Positions 1-8,159 of a stretch of DNA of 20,463 bases are shown here, in pieces. The DNA lies in contig JAEYAU010000202.1 of assembly GCA_023404705.1 (NCBI GenBank), positions 1 to 20,463 on the forward strand. Reading direction: 5' to 3'. This stretch comes from Pseudomonadota bacterium. GTDB lineage: Bacteria; Pseudomonadota; Alphaproteobacteria; Rhizobiales; Xanthobacteraceae. The number at the start of each line of letters is the position of its first letter. The stretch's first letter is position 1. The position numbers were made by a program, and so were the translations under genes. The notes beneath the pieces are model-generated. The model did not search any database, was not told the origin of the DNA, and saw only the letters and a list, made by a program, of their open reading frames with translations.

Positions 1-556
1 GCTCCGGCATCGGCGCGAAGGCCGGCACGCCGGCGCCGCCGATCAGCGTCACGTCGGCGCCATCCGGATCGAGGCCGAACGCGCGCGGATCGTCGCGGTT
101 CTCGAACAGGTAGCGCGTGCGCGGCCCGCGCAGCCAGCGGCCGACGATGAAGCGCGTCAGCGCGCGCGCGAGCAGTTCCACCGGACCGTTCTCGATCCAG
201 AGATGACCGAGCCCGGTCGGAGCGAGCACGATCGACTTGGCCCCCGCGAGCTTCGCCGCGACGCCGCCGAGCACGACCATGCGCAGCGCGATGCAGTGGA
301 CGATATCGGGCTGCTCGGCACGCACGATGGCGCGCATGCGCGTCACGCTACGCAGGATCTCGAGCACCCCGAGGCTGCGCCGCTCGCTCTCGAGCGAGAC
401 GACCCGGATCCCTTCCGCCGCGATCTGCGCCGCATGCGCGCGCAGGCGCGTCGCCACCACGACCTCGAATCCGGCCGCGCGCGCCGCCCGCGCCATCGGC
501 AGGAAGTGCGAGACGAAGAACCAGTCTTCGGTGACGAGGTAGAGCAGCTTCGGCAT
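1..556 (-). CDS. Glycosyltransferase family 4 (partial, C-terminus outside window)
   Basis: This is the N-terminal 185 codons of a glycosyltransferase reading leftward off the window edge. The start is the ATG at 556-554. The protein opens MPKLLYLVTEDWFFVSHFLP, the usual first strand and loop of GT4/GT-B enzymes that act on surface polysaccharides. The acceptor-side Rossmann half follows, with an IVHCIALRMVVLGG-type segment and an APTGLGHLWI segment. The nucleotide-sugar-binding C-terminal half with its E-x7-E motif is missing, so donor and linkage cannot be inferred. It is divergent from the WecA-like gene across 93 bp, which suggests a shared promoter region and a role in building the same glycan. 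Family assignment is from pattern recognition of the N-terminus; the specific role is unknown. Confidence 0.8.
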   Translation of the reverse strand, partial: MPKLLYLVTEDWFFVSHFLPMARAARAAGFEVVVATRLRAHAAQIAAEGIRVVSLESERRSLGVLEILRSVTRMRAIVRAEQPDIVHCIALRMVVLGGVAAKLAGAKSIVLAPTGLGHLWIENGPVELLARALTRFIVGRWLRGPRTRYLFENRDDPRAFGLDPDGADVTLIGGAGVPAFAPMPE

Positions 557-649
557 GCGGCTGCGGGGTTTCCGGGGCGGATGCGAGAGGATCGACGCGG
601 CCGCTCCGTTTAGCCTAAAAAGCCGGGACTGGCGACCGGAGGGGATCTC

Positions 650-1678
650 GTGGGTGGTGTCGATCGGGGTTGGCCGATCCTTGTTGTGCTGATCGCGGCG
701 CTCGTGCTGAGCGCAGGCATGATCGCGCTGCTGCGGCCGCTATTCCGGCGCTACGCGATGGCGCGGCCGAATGCGCGCTCCTCGCATCGCGAGCCCACGC
801 CGCAAGGCGGCGGCGTCGCGGTCGTGGCCGCGACCCTCGTCGTGGCCTGGTTCGCATGGATCGTGCTGGTCCCGGAAGGATCGGCCAGCTCCTTCTACTA
901 CGCGGTGCTGACCGCGGGCGCGGTGCTGCTCGCCCTGGTCGGCGCCGCCGACGACATCTGGTTGCTTCCGGCACTGCCGCGTCTGCTCGCCCAGTTCATC
1001 GCGGTCGGGCTGGTGATCGCGGTCATCCCCGGCGACATGCGGCTCGTGCCGCTGCTCCCCGTTCTCCTCGAGCGCGCGCTCCTCGTCATCGCCGGCGTGT
1101 ACTTCGTCAACCTCGTCAATTTCATGGATGGCATCGACTGGATCACGGTCGCCGAGATCGTCCCGATCACGGGCGGCCTGTTGCTGCTCGGCTGGCTCGG
1201 CGCGATTTCACCGTCCGCCATGGTCCTCGCGGCCGCGCTGCTCGGCGCCACCCTCGGCTTCGCGCCCGCAAACCGGCCGACCGCCTCGCTCTTCCTCGGC
1301 GATGTCGGCAGCCTGCCGATCGGGCTCCTGCTCGGCTGGCTGCTGCTCTCGCTCGCCTTGCGCGGGCACATCGCGGCCGCGCTGCTGCTGCCGCTGTATT
1401 ACCTCGCGGACGCGAGCCTGACGCTCGCGCGCCGCATCATCGCGCGCGAGCCGTTCTGGCAGGCGCATCGCACGCATTTCTATCAGCGCGCGACCGACCG
1501 CGGCTTCTCGGTGCCGCAGATCGTCGCGCGCATCTTCGCGCTCAACCTCTTGCTGGTCGGACTCGCGGTGATCAGCGTGATCCAGCCGACGCTCGCCGTC
1601 ACGATCGCGACGTTGGCGGCGGGCCTCGTGCTCGTCGGCATCCTGCTGGCGCACCTCGCGCGCGGCAAGAAAGCCTAG
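650..1678 (+). CDS. MraY/WecA-family polyprenyl-phosphate sugar-1-phosphate transferase
   Basis: This 342-residue integral membrane protein belongs to the family that transfers a sugar-1-phosphate from a UDP-sugar to undecaprenyl phosphate on the inner face of the membrane, the first step of O-antigen or capsule repeat synthesis. Visible family motifs are RPNARSSHREPTPQGGG (residues 39-55), the Mg-binding DD pair (101-102), NLVNFMDGID (154-163), LFLGDVGS (214-221) and the HRTHFYQR loop (273-280). About ten hydrophobic segments lie between them. The length is near that of WecA-type enzymes. The start is GTG 650, with a GGAGGGG Shine-Dalgarno at about 638-644. The loop motif suits a WecA/WbpL-type enzyme better than MraY, because no peptidoglycan genes are nearby. 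The sugar (GlcNAc, GalNAc, FucNAc or QuiNAc) cannot be read. Its stop overlaps the end of the convergent GT9 gene by 4 bp. Confidence 0.88.
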   Translation: MGGVDRGWPILVVLIAALVLSAGMIALLRPLFRRYAMARPNARSSHREPTPQGGGVAVVAATLVVAWFAWIVLVPEGSASSFYYAVLTAGAVLLALVGAADDIWLLPALPRLLAQFIAVGLVIAVIPGDMRLVPLLPVLLERALLVIAGVYFVNLVNFMDGIDWITVAEIVPITGGLLLLGWLGAISPSAMVLAAALLGATLGFAPANRPTASLFLGDVGSLPIGLLLGWLLLSLALRGHIAAALLLPLYYLADASLTLARRIIAREPFWQAHRTHFYQRATDRGFSVPQIVARIFALNLLLVGLAVISVIQPTLAVTIATLAAGLVLVGILLAHLARGKKA

Positions 1679-2751
1679 ACGGCCTGCTTCCGCGACTGCG
1701 CCAGCGCATCGTCGACGGCGCGCAGCACCTGCGCGACCGAGAGCTCGTCGAGACACTGGCTGTGGCTGTCGAGCCGCCGCAGGCAGCCTTCCTGCTGGCA
1801 CGGCAGGCACGGCAGCGGGTTCTGCACCAGCCAGACATTGCGACGGCGCTGGATCGTGCCGGCCGCGGCCCAGGCCTGCTCGAGCCCGGCGGCTGGCCAG
1901 GGTCCCCAGATGCGCGGATCGGTCGGGCCGAAGAGTGCGACGGTCGGCGCGCCGGTCGCGGCCGCGAGATGGGTCACCGACGTGTCGGGTCCGACATAGA
2001 CGCTCGCGCCGCCGATCAACGTCGCGAGCTCGGGCCAGGCGAGCGCGCCGTCGCGCCGGATCACCTCCGGCGAGTCGCGCCACAGTTCGTCGAGGAATTC
2101 GCGATCGGATGGCGCGCCGGTCGCGACGACCGCGAGGCCGCGCGCCGCGAGCGCCGCTGCGAGCGCACGCCAACCGTCATCCGTCCAGCGCTTGTAGCGG
2201 AACATCGGCGCCGCATGGATGACGGTGTAAGCCTGCGCGGGGCGAAGCTCCGCGCGCAACGTTCCGGCGGGCGCGACCACTTCCCCGACCGGCGCGATGC
2301 CGAGCGCGGAGGCGAGTCCGAGCATCTCGTCGACGCGATGCCCGCCGCGATTCACCGCGACCGCACGAGAGAGCGCGGCGCGCTTCACGCGCGTGGCGAG
2401 CTTCTCGCCCTCGACGGGGCCGACGCTGATGCGGCCCGCCGCCCAGGCGAACGCCGTCGGCCGATCGCCGCTCTGGGTCGAGACCGCGAGATCGTAACGG
2501 CGCCACAGCTTGCGGGCGACCGCGAGGCTCTGCCCGAGAGTGGGCCGCGCCGGCATGACGACGATCTCGGCAATGTCCGGATTGCCCGTGACAATGCCTT
2601 CGGTGCCGGCGAACACCAGCACGTCGATCGACGCGTCCGGATATGCGCGCTTGAGGCTGCGGATCAGCGGCGTCGTCAGCAGCACGTCGCCGAGCCGCCG
2701 CAAGGCGACGACCAGCACACGGGCACGAGGAGGCAGCGCAATCCGCTCCAT
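1675..2751 (-). CDS. GT9 glycosyltransferase, putative third heptosyltransferase (WaaQ-like)
   Basis: This 358-residue GT-B enzyme of family 9 (the ADP-heptose:LPS heptosyltransferases) acts at the cytoplasmic face of the inner membrane. The N-terminus VLVVALRRLGDVLLTTPLIR is the GT9 acceptor-domain signature with the catalytic-type Asp after RLG. A KRWTDDGW segment and GPDTSVTHLAAATGAPTVAL form the ADP-heptose site in the C-terminal half. The end carries four cysteines in a C-x2-C-x4-C-x9-C pattern. I chose ATG 2751 because everything upstream in frame overlaps the ligase gene and lacks family similarity. It lies 5 nt after the ligase stop and is the last gene of the minus-strand run. waaC and waaF are both present elsewhere in the window, so this is probably a side-chain heptosyltransferase (WaaQ-like) or a GT9 with another donor. 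That substrate is inferred. Confidence 0.85.
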   Translation of the reverse strand: MERIALPPRARVLVVALRRLGDVLLTTPLIRSLKRAYPDASIDVLVFAGTEGIVTGNPDIAEIVVMPARPTLGQSLAVARKLWRRYDLAVSTQSGDRPTAFAWAAGRISVGPVEGEKLATRVKRAALSRAVAVNRGGHRVDEMLGLASALGIAPVGEVVAPAGTLRAELRPAQAYTVIHAAPMFRYKRWTDDGWRALAAALAARGLAVVATGAPSDREFLDELWRDSPEVIRRDGALAWPELATLIGGASVYVGPDTSVTHLAAATGAPTVALFGPTDPRIWGPWPAAGLEQAWAAAGTIQRRRNVWLVQNPLPCLPCQQEGCLRRLDSHSQCLDELSVAQVLRAVDDALAQSRKQAV

Positions 2752-2756
2752 GGGAT

Positions 2757-3983
2757 TCAAGCGACCGGCGGTTTCGACGGCTGGCGCAGGACCATTCCGC
2801 CCGCGACGCCGACGCCGACAACGTACAGCCAGCCATGCGTGAAGTCGAAGAGGTGCGAGTTGAAGGCCGACGAGATGATGTTCTGCGTCACCACGATCAG
2901 GCCGACCCAGGCTGCCATGGTGCCGCCGCGGAACAGCATCAGATGTGCAATCCACATGCCGGCGAGCACCAGGAGGCCGAGCGTGCCGAGCTCGATCCAG
3001 ACCGCCAGGTATTGATTATGCGGGTTCACGGTCGGATCCGACGACGCCCCGGTCCCCGACGTGGCGACGCGGCGGAAACGGTCCGGCATCGTGCCGGTGC
3101 CGTGTCCGATCACCGGCGCCTCCGCGATGAAGCCGACCGACTTCTTCCAGTATTCGAGGCGCAGCCCGGCCGAGGTGAAGGCGCCCTCGCGCTGATAGGA
3201 TTGCACCTCCGTGATCCCAGTGAGCACGCGTGCGCGCAGATAGGGCGACGTCGTCCAGGCGAGCCCGGCCAGCACGCTGCCCAGAACGAGCGCACCGACC
3301 AGACCTTTCCAACCGAAGGCGCGCGATGCCAGCATGATCCCGAGGATCGGCAGGACGACGAGCGCGGTCCGGCCCGTGACGACATAGATGATGTTGCCGA
3401 CAAAGCCGGCGGCCAGCAGGACGAGGCCCGCGGCCAGCGCGCGGCGCTCCCTGCGCCAGGCTTCCAGCGCGCATGCGAGCAGGCCGAAAGCCGCGATGGT
3501 GCAGATCGCGCTTTGCGAGATGTAGTCCTTGACCGGAATGCCGAGATCCTTGCCGGGCCGCTGCAGCGTCGGAAAGGTCACGAACAGCCAGGAGACCGCG
3601 ATCAACACGGTCGCCGAAGCCGTGAAGCCGATGAGCACCCAATGCCCGCGCGTCGAGCGCTGGAATTGGAGCAACAGCAGCGGGATCACCAGCAGCTTGT
3701 TGTAGCCGCCGAGCCCCGCGATGCGCTCCTTCCAGCTCACGTCGCCCCAGAGCAGCGCCAGAACCGCGAGCGCCCACAGCAGAACCGGCAACACCGCCGC
3801 CGGTTGGCGCAGCATGTCGCGCGCCGACACCGTGTCCAGCGTGGGCAGCAGGAGCACAAGCCAGACCACGAGCAGAATGCCGGTCGCCGACGTCGACCAT
3901 GGCAGCGAGATCGCCACCAGCACGGCCGCGATATCGGCCGCGAGCGCAAGTCGCGCCTGATCGATCCGCGCCAACCAGCTCAT
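2757..3983 (-). CDS. O-antigen ligase / polymerase family membrane protein (WaaL/Wzy_C-type)
   Basis: This 408-residue polytopic inner-membrane protein has roughly ten to twelve hydrophobic segments. After about residue 250 it has a large periplasmic loop with LRLEYWKKSVGFIAEAP, GHGTGTMPDRF and NPHNQYLAVWIELG. The PHNQYL stretch matches the conserved His-containing motif of the Wzy_C domain family, whose members join O-antigen to lipid A-core (WaaL) or polymerise O units (Wzy). The start is ATG 3983, whose ATGA overlaps the TGA of the upstream GT2 gene (3980-3982), a typical translational-coupling arrangement. A GAGG sits about 8 nt upstream. The core-glycosyltransferase neighbours favour a ligase, but ligase and polymerase cannot be separated from sequence alone, so no symbol is given. 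Confidence 0.82.
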   Translation of the reverse strand: MSWLARIDQARLALAADIAAVLVAISLPWSTSATGILLVVWLVLLLPTLDTVSARDMLRQPAAVLPVLLWALAVLALLWGDVSWKERIAGLGGYNKLLVIPLLLLQFQRSTRGHWVLIGFTASATVLIAVSWLFVTFPTLQRPGKDLGIPVKDYISQSAICTIAAFGLLACALEAWRRERRALAAGLVLLAAGFVGNIIYVVTGRTALVVLPILGIMLASRAFGWKGLVGALVLGSVLAGLAWTTSPYLRARVLTGITEVQSYQREGAFTSAGLRLEYWKKSVGFIAEAPVIGHGTGTMPDRFRRVATSGTGASSDPTVNPHNQYLAVWIELGTLGLLVLAGMWIAHLMLFRGGTMAAWVGLIVVTQNIISSAFNSHLFDFTHGWLYVVGVGVAGGMVLRQPSKPPVA

Positions 3984-4834
3984 CCGACGCGCCTCGCGCC
4001 GTCGGGCGTTGCATCGGTGCTCAACGTGGACAAGCCCCGCAAGGCGCGAACGCGATCGCCGCGGATCACCTCTTCGAGGGCTGCGCGGTTCTCCGCCGCA
4101 CGCGAACGATCGCGCTCGGGATGCCACAGATGCAGCACGCCTGTTGCGAAGCGGCCATCCTTGCGCTGCGTGCCGCTGCGCATCAGCCGTACCGCCAGAT
4201 CCGAATCCTCGAAGCCCCAGCCGCTGAAGCTCGCGTCGAAACCATCCACCCGCAGCAAGTCCGAACGCGCGACGCCGAGATTGCATGTGCGCGCGCCTTG
4301 CCAACGGCCGCGCGCGAGTTTGCGCAACGGGCCCAACCAGAGGTGCACCGCGGGCGTCCAGCGGTTCACCTCGCCGGCCAGGCTTCTGCGCATGAGAGCC
4401 AGCGTGCTCCACTGCTCCGGCGCCAATCCCTTGGCCAGCACCTCGCGCGTGAGATCCTCCGAGAGCAGCACGCGATTACCCGACACGAAATTCCCATGTT
4501 CCGACAGGCGGCGATGCTGCGCGATGAAATCCGGTCGCGGAATGCAATCGCCGTCGAGGAACACGCAATAGTCGCCGCGCGCCGCAAGGATGCCGCGGTT
4601 GCGGATCTCGGCGAGACGAAAGCCGCGGTCCTCGTGCCAGACGTGCTGCACCGGCACGCCGATCCGGGATCGCCACTGCTCCACGACCTGCCGCGTCTGC
4701 GGCCCGGAGCCGTCATCCGCCACGACGATCTCGAAACGGCGATCGCTCTGCCGCGCGAGCCCGCGCAACACGGCGTCGAGCGCATCCGGGCGCTCATAGG
4801 TCGCGACAATGACGGAGATGAGGTCAGCCACCAC
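3980..4834 (-). CDS. GT2 glycosyltransferase, chondroitin-polymerase-like (GT2 plus galactosyltransferase C-terminal motif)
   Basis: This 284-residue GT-A enzyme begins with LISVIVATYERPDALDAVL and ADDGSG. The metal-binding DxD equivalent is FLDGDCIPR (about residues 92-100). The acceptor-side segment GWGFEDSDLAVRLMRSG (about 222-238) is typical of the GT7/galactosyltransferase C-terminal module found in KfoC-like bacterial polymerases. It has no transmembrane segment and presumably acts at the cytoplasmic membrane face on LPS core or a side chain. The start is GTG 4834, or a second GTG at 4831 that is better spaced from an upstream GAGG. Either overlaps the preceding GT2 stop (4824-4826) by 8 to 11 nt. 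Its own stop overlaps the ligase start. Donor sugar and linkage are not predictable here. Confidence 0.85.
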   Translation of the reverse strand: MVADLISVIVATYERPDALDAVLRGLARQSDRRFEIVVADDGSGPQTRQVVEQWRSRIGVPVQHVWHEDRGFRLAEIRNRGILAARGDYCVFLDGDCIPRPDFIAQHRRLSEHGNFVSGNRVLLSEDLTREVLAKGLAPEQWSTLALMRRSLAGEVNRWTPAVHLWLGPLRKLARGRWQGARTCNLGVARSDLLRVDGFDASFSGWGFEDSDLAVRLMRSGTQRKDGRFATGVLHLWHPERDRSRAAENRAALEEVIRGDRVRALRGLSTLSTDATPDGARRVG

Positions 4835-5597
4835 TGCGCCTCGCGAGCCACGCCTTCATGTAGCGATAATAGGTGCCTTCCGCATTGGCGACCGCGAGCA
4901 GAAAGCCCGCCCTGCCGTCGAGGAAGCCGAGGCGCAGCACATAGGTGCGTATGAACGCGAACCAGCCATGCGCGAGGCCGGAGGCGAAGGACACTTTGCG
5001 GCCGGACGCGACGAGCTGCGCGGCGCCGAGCGTCGAATAGGTGTCCATGCGCCGGATCGCATCCTCGAGGCGCTTCACCGGATGATGCAGCAGCGGCGCC
5101 TTGATACGCCCGACCGGTCCCGCAGCGACGACGCGCTCGTGCACCACGTCGTCCGAGAAGCGCGCCTTGCCGCGCCGGAACAGGCGCAGCACGAAATCGC
5201 GCGACCAGCCGGACTGCCGCATCATCTGTCCGCAGAAGCTCGAGCGCCGCAGGATCTCGTAGGCATCGTGCGAGGGCTTCGCCAGCGCCTCCTGAATCGC
5301 CGCGGCGAGTTCCGGCGTCACCCGCTCGTCGGCGTCGATCGAGAGCACCCACTCGCCGCGCGCGAGCGACAGCGCGTGGTTCTTCTGCGCGCCGAACCCC
5401 TGCCAGGCGTGCAGGCTCACCCGCGCGCCCTTCTCGCGCGCGATCGCGAGCGTGCCATCGGTGCTGCCCGAGTCGACGACGATCCGCTCGTCGCAGAACG
5501 CAATGCTGTCCAGGCACTCGGCGATGTTGGCGGCCTCATCCTTGGTGATGATGATGGCGCTGAGCCGCGGACGGCTGCGCCCCTCGTTCTCGCTCAC
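4824..5597 (-). CDS. GT2 glycosyltransferase, WaaE/KdtX-like LPS core transferase
   Basis: This protein of about 257 residues has the GT2 signature LSAIIITKDEAANIAECLDS, then VVDSGSTDGT, FGAQKNHALS and the DxD-type SIDADERV (near residue 90). This pattern is typical of the WaaE/KdtX group, which adds glucose or another hexose to inner-core heptose. The C-terminal half has an aromatic segment (AHGWFAFIRTYVLRLGFLDG) that probably contacts the membrane. Start choice: GTG 5597 has a strong GGGGGAGGG directly upstream (about 5 nt spacing). The ATG at 5612 would place that purine run inside the coding region and has only an AGG abutting it. The gene is third in the hldD-hldE run, 68 nt after hldE, and overlaps the next GT2 gene. 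The exact sugar is unknown. Confidence 0.83.
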   Translation of the reverse strand: MSENEGRSRPRLSAIIITKDEAANIAECLDSIAFCDERIVVDSGSTDGTLAIAREKGARVSLHAWQGFGAQKNHALSLARGEWVLSIDADERVTPELAAAIQEALAKPSHDAYEILRRSSFCGQMMRQSGWSRDFVLRLFRRGKARFSDDVVHERVVAAGPVGRIKAPLLHHPVKRLEDAIRRMDTYSTLGAAQLVASGRKVSFASGLAHGWFAFIRTYVLRLGFLDGRAGFLLAVANAEGTYYRYMKAWLARRSGG

Positions 5598-5665
5598 CTT
5601 GCCCTCCCCCATCCTGGCTCGCGCGTCGCGCGAGCTGAGCCGCGCGTCGCGCCAAATCGCCCAGC

Positions 5666-7141
5666 TCAGGCGCGCGCCGGCTTGCGCGAGCGGGCGACCA
5701 TGCCGGTGGTGCTGTGGCCCGGCACGATGTCGACCAGGACGACCTCGCCGCCGGCTGCTTCCACGATCTCGTGGCCGATCACGTCCTCGCGCTTGTAGTC
5801 GCCGCCCTTCACCAGCACCGAAGGTTTCACGCGCTTGATCAGCTCCAGCGGCGTGTCCTCGTCGAACACCACGACGAGATCGACCGCTTCCATGGCGGCC
5901 AGCACCTCGGCACGCGCCTGCTCGGTCTGGATCGGACGGCCATCGCCCTTGAGGCGGCGCGTGGACGCATCGCTGTTGAGCCCGACCACGAGGCGATCGC
6001 AGGCCGCGCGCGCGTCCGCCAGCACCTTCACGTGGCCCGGATGCAGGAGGTCGAAGCAGCCATTGGTGAAGCCGATGCGCAGACCTTGCCGGCGCCATTC
6101 GCCCAGCCGGTCGTCGAGCACGGCCCAGTCGAACACGATCTTCTCTTCGGGCGCGAGCAGCGCTGCCGGCAGGATGCGATGGCGCAGCTCCGCGGCCGTC
6201 ACGGTCGCGGTGCCGCGCTTGCCGACCACGACCGCGGCCGCCGCATTGGCGGCGCGCGTTGCCGACTCGAAATCCGCGCCCATGGCGAGCAGCACGCCGA
6301 GCACCGCCGCCACCGTGTCGCCGGCGCCCGAGACGTCGCGCACGCGCACCGGATAGGCCGGCACATGCACGGGCGCATCGCCCGTCACGTGCAGCGTCAT
6401 GCCTTCCTCGCTGCGCGTCACCAGCACGGCCTTGCTGTCGACGCTGCGCGCGAGCTCGGCGGCGGCTTCCGCGACCTCGGTCTCGCTCACGGCGCGGCGC
6501 CGCGTCGCTTCGGCGAGCTCCTTGCGGTTCGGCGTCACGATCGTGGCGCCGCGATAGACCGCGTAGTCGTGCCCCTTCGGATCGACCACCACCGGCTTGC
6601 CGGCCTTGCGCGCCGCATCGATCACGCCGCGCACGACGCGCGGCGTCAGCACGCCCTTGGCATAGTCGGAGAGCACCACGGCGCCGACGCGCGGCAGCAG
6701 TGCGGTCGCGGTCGCGATCAGCATGTCCTCGATCTCGCGGCTCGCCGGCTCCGCGGCTTCCCAGTCGGCGCGCAGCAGATGCGTCGAGTGATGCTCGGAG
6801 ACGAAGCGCACCTTGCGGGTCGTGGCGCGCGAGGGATCCACCACGAACTGCGCCTCGATATTGCCTTCCTTCAGCATCTCCTTGGCGAGCGTCTCGCCCG
6901 CCTCGTCCTCTCCGGTGATGCCGACGAACAGGCAGCGCGCGCCGATCGAGGCGACGTTGCGCGCGACGTTGCCGGCGCCGCCCACGATCGTCTCGCTGCG
7001 CTTCACGGTGATCACGGGCGCCGGCGCCTCCGGCGAGATGCGCGAGACATCGCCATAGACGAACTCGTCGAGCATGAGATCGCCGATGCAGAGGATGGTC
7101 TGCTGGCCGATCTCGTGCAGGCGTTTCTCGAAATCGAACAT
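5666..7141 (-). CDS. hldE: Bifunctional D-glycero-beta-D-manno-heptose-7-phosphate kinase / 1-phosphate adenylyltransferase
   Basis: This 491-residue cytosolic protein has the two-domain order of HldE (RfaE), which is about 477 residues in E. coli. The N-terminal ribokinase-like kinase spans roughly residues 1-320, with ILCIGDLMLDEFVYGDVSRI, GGAGNVARN (54-62), VVVDPKG (185-190) and the catalytic DVSGAGDT (269-276, base Asp275). The C-terminal nucleotidyltransferase runs from about 345, with GFTNGCFDLLHPGHV (357-371, the HxGH site) and VKGGDYKREDV. It phosphorylates heptose-7-phosphate at C1 and later adenylylates heptose-1-phosphate. Both domains look intact. The start is ATG 7141, 13 nt after the hldD stop, with a weak GGAAAG upstream. 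The intervening phosphatase GmhB and the isomerase GmhA are not in the window and must lie elsewhere. Confidence 0.96.
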   Translation of the reverse strand: MFDFEKRLHEIGQQTILCIGDLMLDEFVYGDVSRISPEAPAPVITVKRSETIVGGAGNVARNVASIGARCLFVGITGEDEAGETLAKEMLKEGNIEAQFVVDPSRATTRKVRFVSEHHSTHLLRADWEAAEPASREIEDMLIATATALLPRVGAVVLSDYAKGVLTPRVVRGVIDAARKAGKPVVVDPKGHDYAVYRGATIVTPNRKELAEATRRRAVSETEVAEAAAELARSVDSKAVLVTRSEEGMTLHVTGDAPVHVPAYPVRVRDVSGAGDTVAAVLGVLLAMGADFESATRAANAAAAVVVGKRGTATVTAAELRHRILPAALLAPEEKIVFDWAVLDDRLGEWRRQGLRIGFTNGCFDLLHPGHVKVLADARAACDRLVVGLNSDASTRRLKGDGRPIQTEQARAEVLAAMEAVDLVVVFDEDTPLELIKRVKPSVLVKGGDYKREDVIGHEIVEAAGGEVVLVDIVPGHSTTGMVARSRKPARA

Positions 7142-7154
7142 CCGACTTTCCGGT

Positions 7155-8135
7155 TCAGCGATAACGGTCTTGCGTATCGAGAAACTGGCGCACATAGCGC
7201 CCGACCGCGTCCTCGAGCCGTGTGAAGCCCGCATTATACCCGGCGCGCCGCAGGCTCCCGACCTCGGCCTGCGTGAAATACTGGTACTGGTCGCGGATCG
7301 ACAGCGGCATGTCGATGTATTCGATATTGGCGGGCCGGCCGAGCGCCGCATAGACCGCGAGCATCAGCTCGCGGAAGCTGCGCGCCTCGCCCGTGCCGAC
7401 ATTGAACAGGCCCGAGACCTTGCGGTTGTCGAGGAGCCAGCGCACCACGGCGACCACGTCGTCCACATAGATGAAGTCGCGCCGCTGATCGCCGTCCGCG
7501 ATCCCCTCGCGGTGCGACTTGAACAGACGGATCGGCGTGCCGTTCTTGGCGTCGTCGAACCGCTTGGCGACGAGGCTCATCATCTCGCCCTTGTGGTACT
7601 CGTTCGGCCCGAACACGTTGAAAAATTTCAAGCCCGCCCACTGCGGCGGCAGCTTCTGCTTGCGCACGACCCGGTCGATCAGGGTCTGGTCGAACAGATG
7701 CTTGCTCCAGCCATAGAGGTTCATCGGCCGCAGGCGCTTGAGCGCCTCGGGCGAGGAGTCGTCGTCGAAGCCGTTGTCGCCCTCGCCATAGGTCGCGGCC
7801 GAGGACGCATAGATGAAGGGTGTGCCGGTCTCGGTGCACCAGTCGAGCAGGCGCAGCGACAGGCGGAAGTTGCGCTCCATCACGAGGTCGCCATCGGTCT
7901 CGGTGGTCGAGGAGATGGCGCCCATATGGATGACGGCGTCGAGCTTTCGGCCCTCGAGCCAGCGCGTCAGGTCGGCCGGATCCACCACATCGGCGAGCTG
8001 GCGCTTCTGCAGGTTGCGCCACTTGCCGTCCTGCCCGAGCCAGTCGTTGACCACCACGTCGGTGCGCCCGGCCTCGTTGAGGCTCGCGACCACGTTGGAT
8101 CCAATGAACCCGGCCCCGCCGGTCACCAAGAACAT
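7155..8135 (-). CDS. hldD: ADP-L-glycero-D-manno-heptose 6-epimerase
   Basis: This 326-residue extended-SDR epimerase converts ADP-D-glycero- to ADP-L-glycero-D-manno-heptose, the donor for WaaC and WaaF. The NAD(P) site is VTGGAGFIGSN (4-14). YASSAATYG (109-117) supplies the Ser/Thr position, and YGWSK (141-145) holds the Tyr-Lys catalytic pair. The segments FFNVFGPNEYHKG and RRDFIYVDDVV are typical of HldD rather than GalE. The length is about the same as the family (310-330). It is the first gene of the minus-strand run, so its upstream region (8136 onward) should hold the operon promoter. No clear Shine-Dalgarno precedes ATG 8135; instead a perfect 12-bp palindrome and then a long inverted repeat lie just upstream. 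Confidence 0.96.
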   Translation of the reverse strand: MFLVTGGAGFIGSNVVASLNEAGRTDVVVNDWLGQDGKWRNLQKRQLADVVDPADLTRWLEGRKLDAVIHMGAISSTTETDGDLVMERNFRLSLRLLDWCTETGTPFIYASSAATYGEGDNGFDDDSSPEALKRLRPMNLYGWSKHLFDQTLIDRVVRKQKLPPQWAGLKFFNVFGPNEYHKGEMMSLVAKRFDDAKNGTPIRLFKSHREGIADGDQRRDFIYVDDVVAVVRWLLDNRKVSGLFNVGTGEARSFRELMLAVYAALGRPANIEYIDMPLSIRDQYQYFTQAEVGSLRRAGYNAGFTRLEDAVGRYVRQFLDTQDRYR

Positions 8136-8143
8136 ACGCGTGT

Positions 8144-8155
8144 GCCCATATGGGC
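8144..8155. promoter_or_regulatory. Perfect 12-bp palindrome just upstream of hldD
   Basis: GCCCATATGGGC is self-complementary and sits 8 bp before the hldD start codon. It occupies the place where a ribosome binding site would be, and none is visible. It could be a small operator or a chance dyad. No regulator can be named. Confidence 0.3.
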
Positions 8156-8159
8156 CGGA

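Noticed and set aside
670..4571. Very long plus-strand frames (670-3015 and 2835-4571) opposite or out of phase with the WecA-like, GT9 and ligase genes
   Set aside because: They are Arg/Ala-rich translations with no fold or motif and result from high GC and codon bias of the real genes, which have clear family motifs.
5714..7225. 503-residue plus-strand frame opposite hldE
   Set aside because: It is rich in His, Arg and Ala with no recognisable domain, and the opposite strand encodes an intact HldE.
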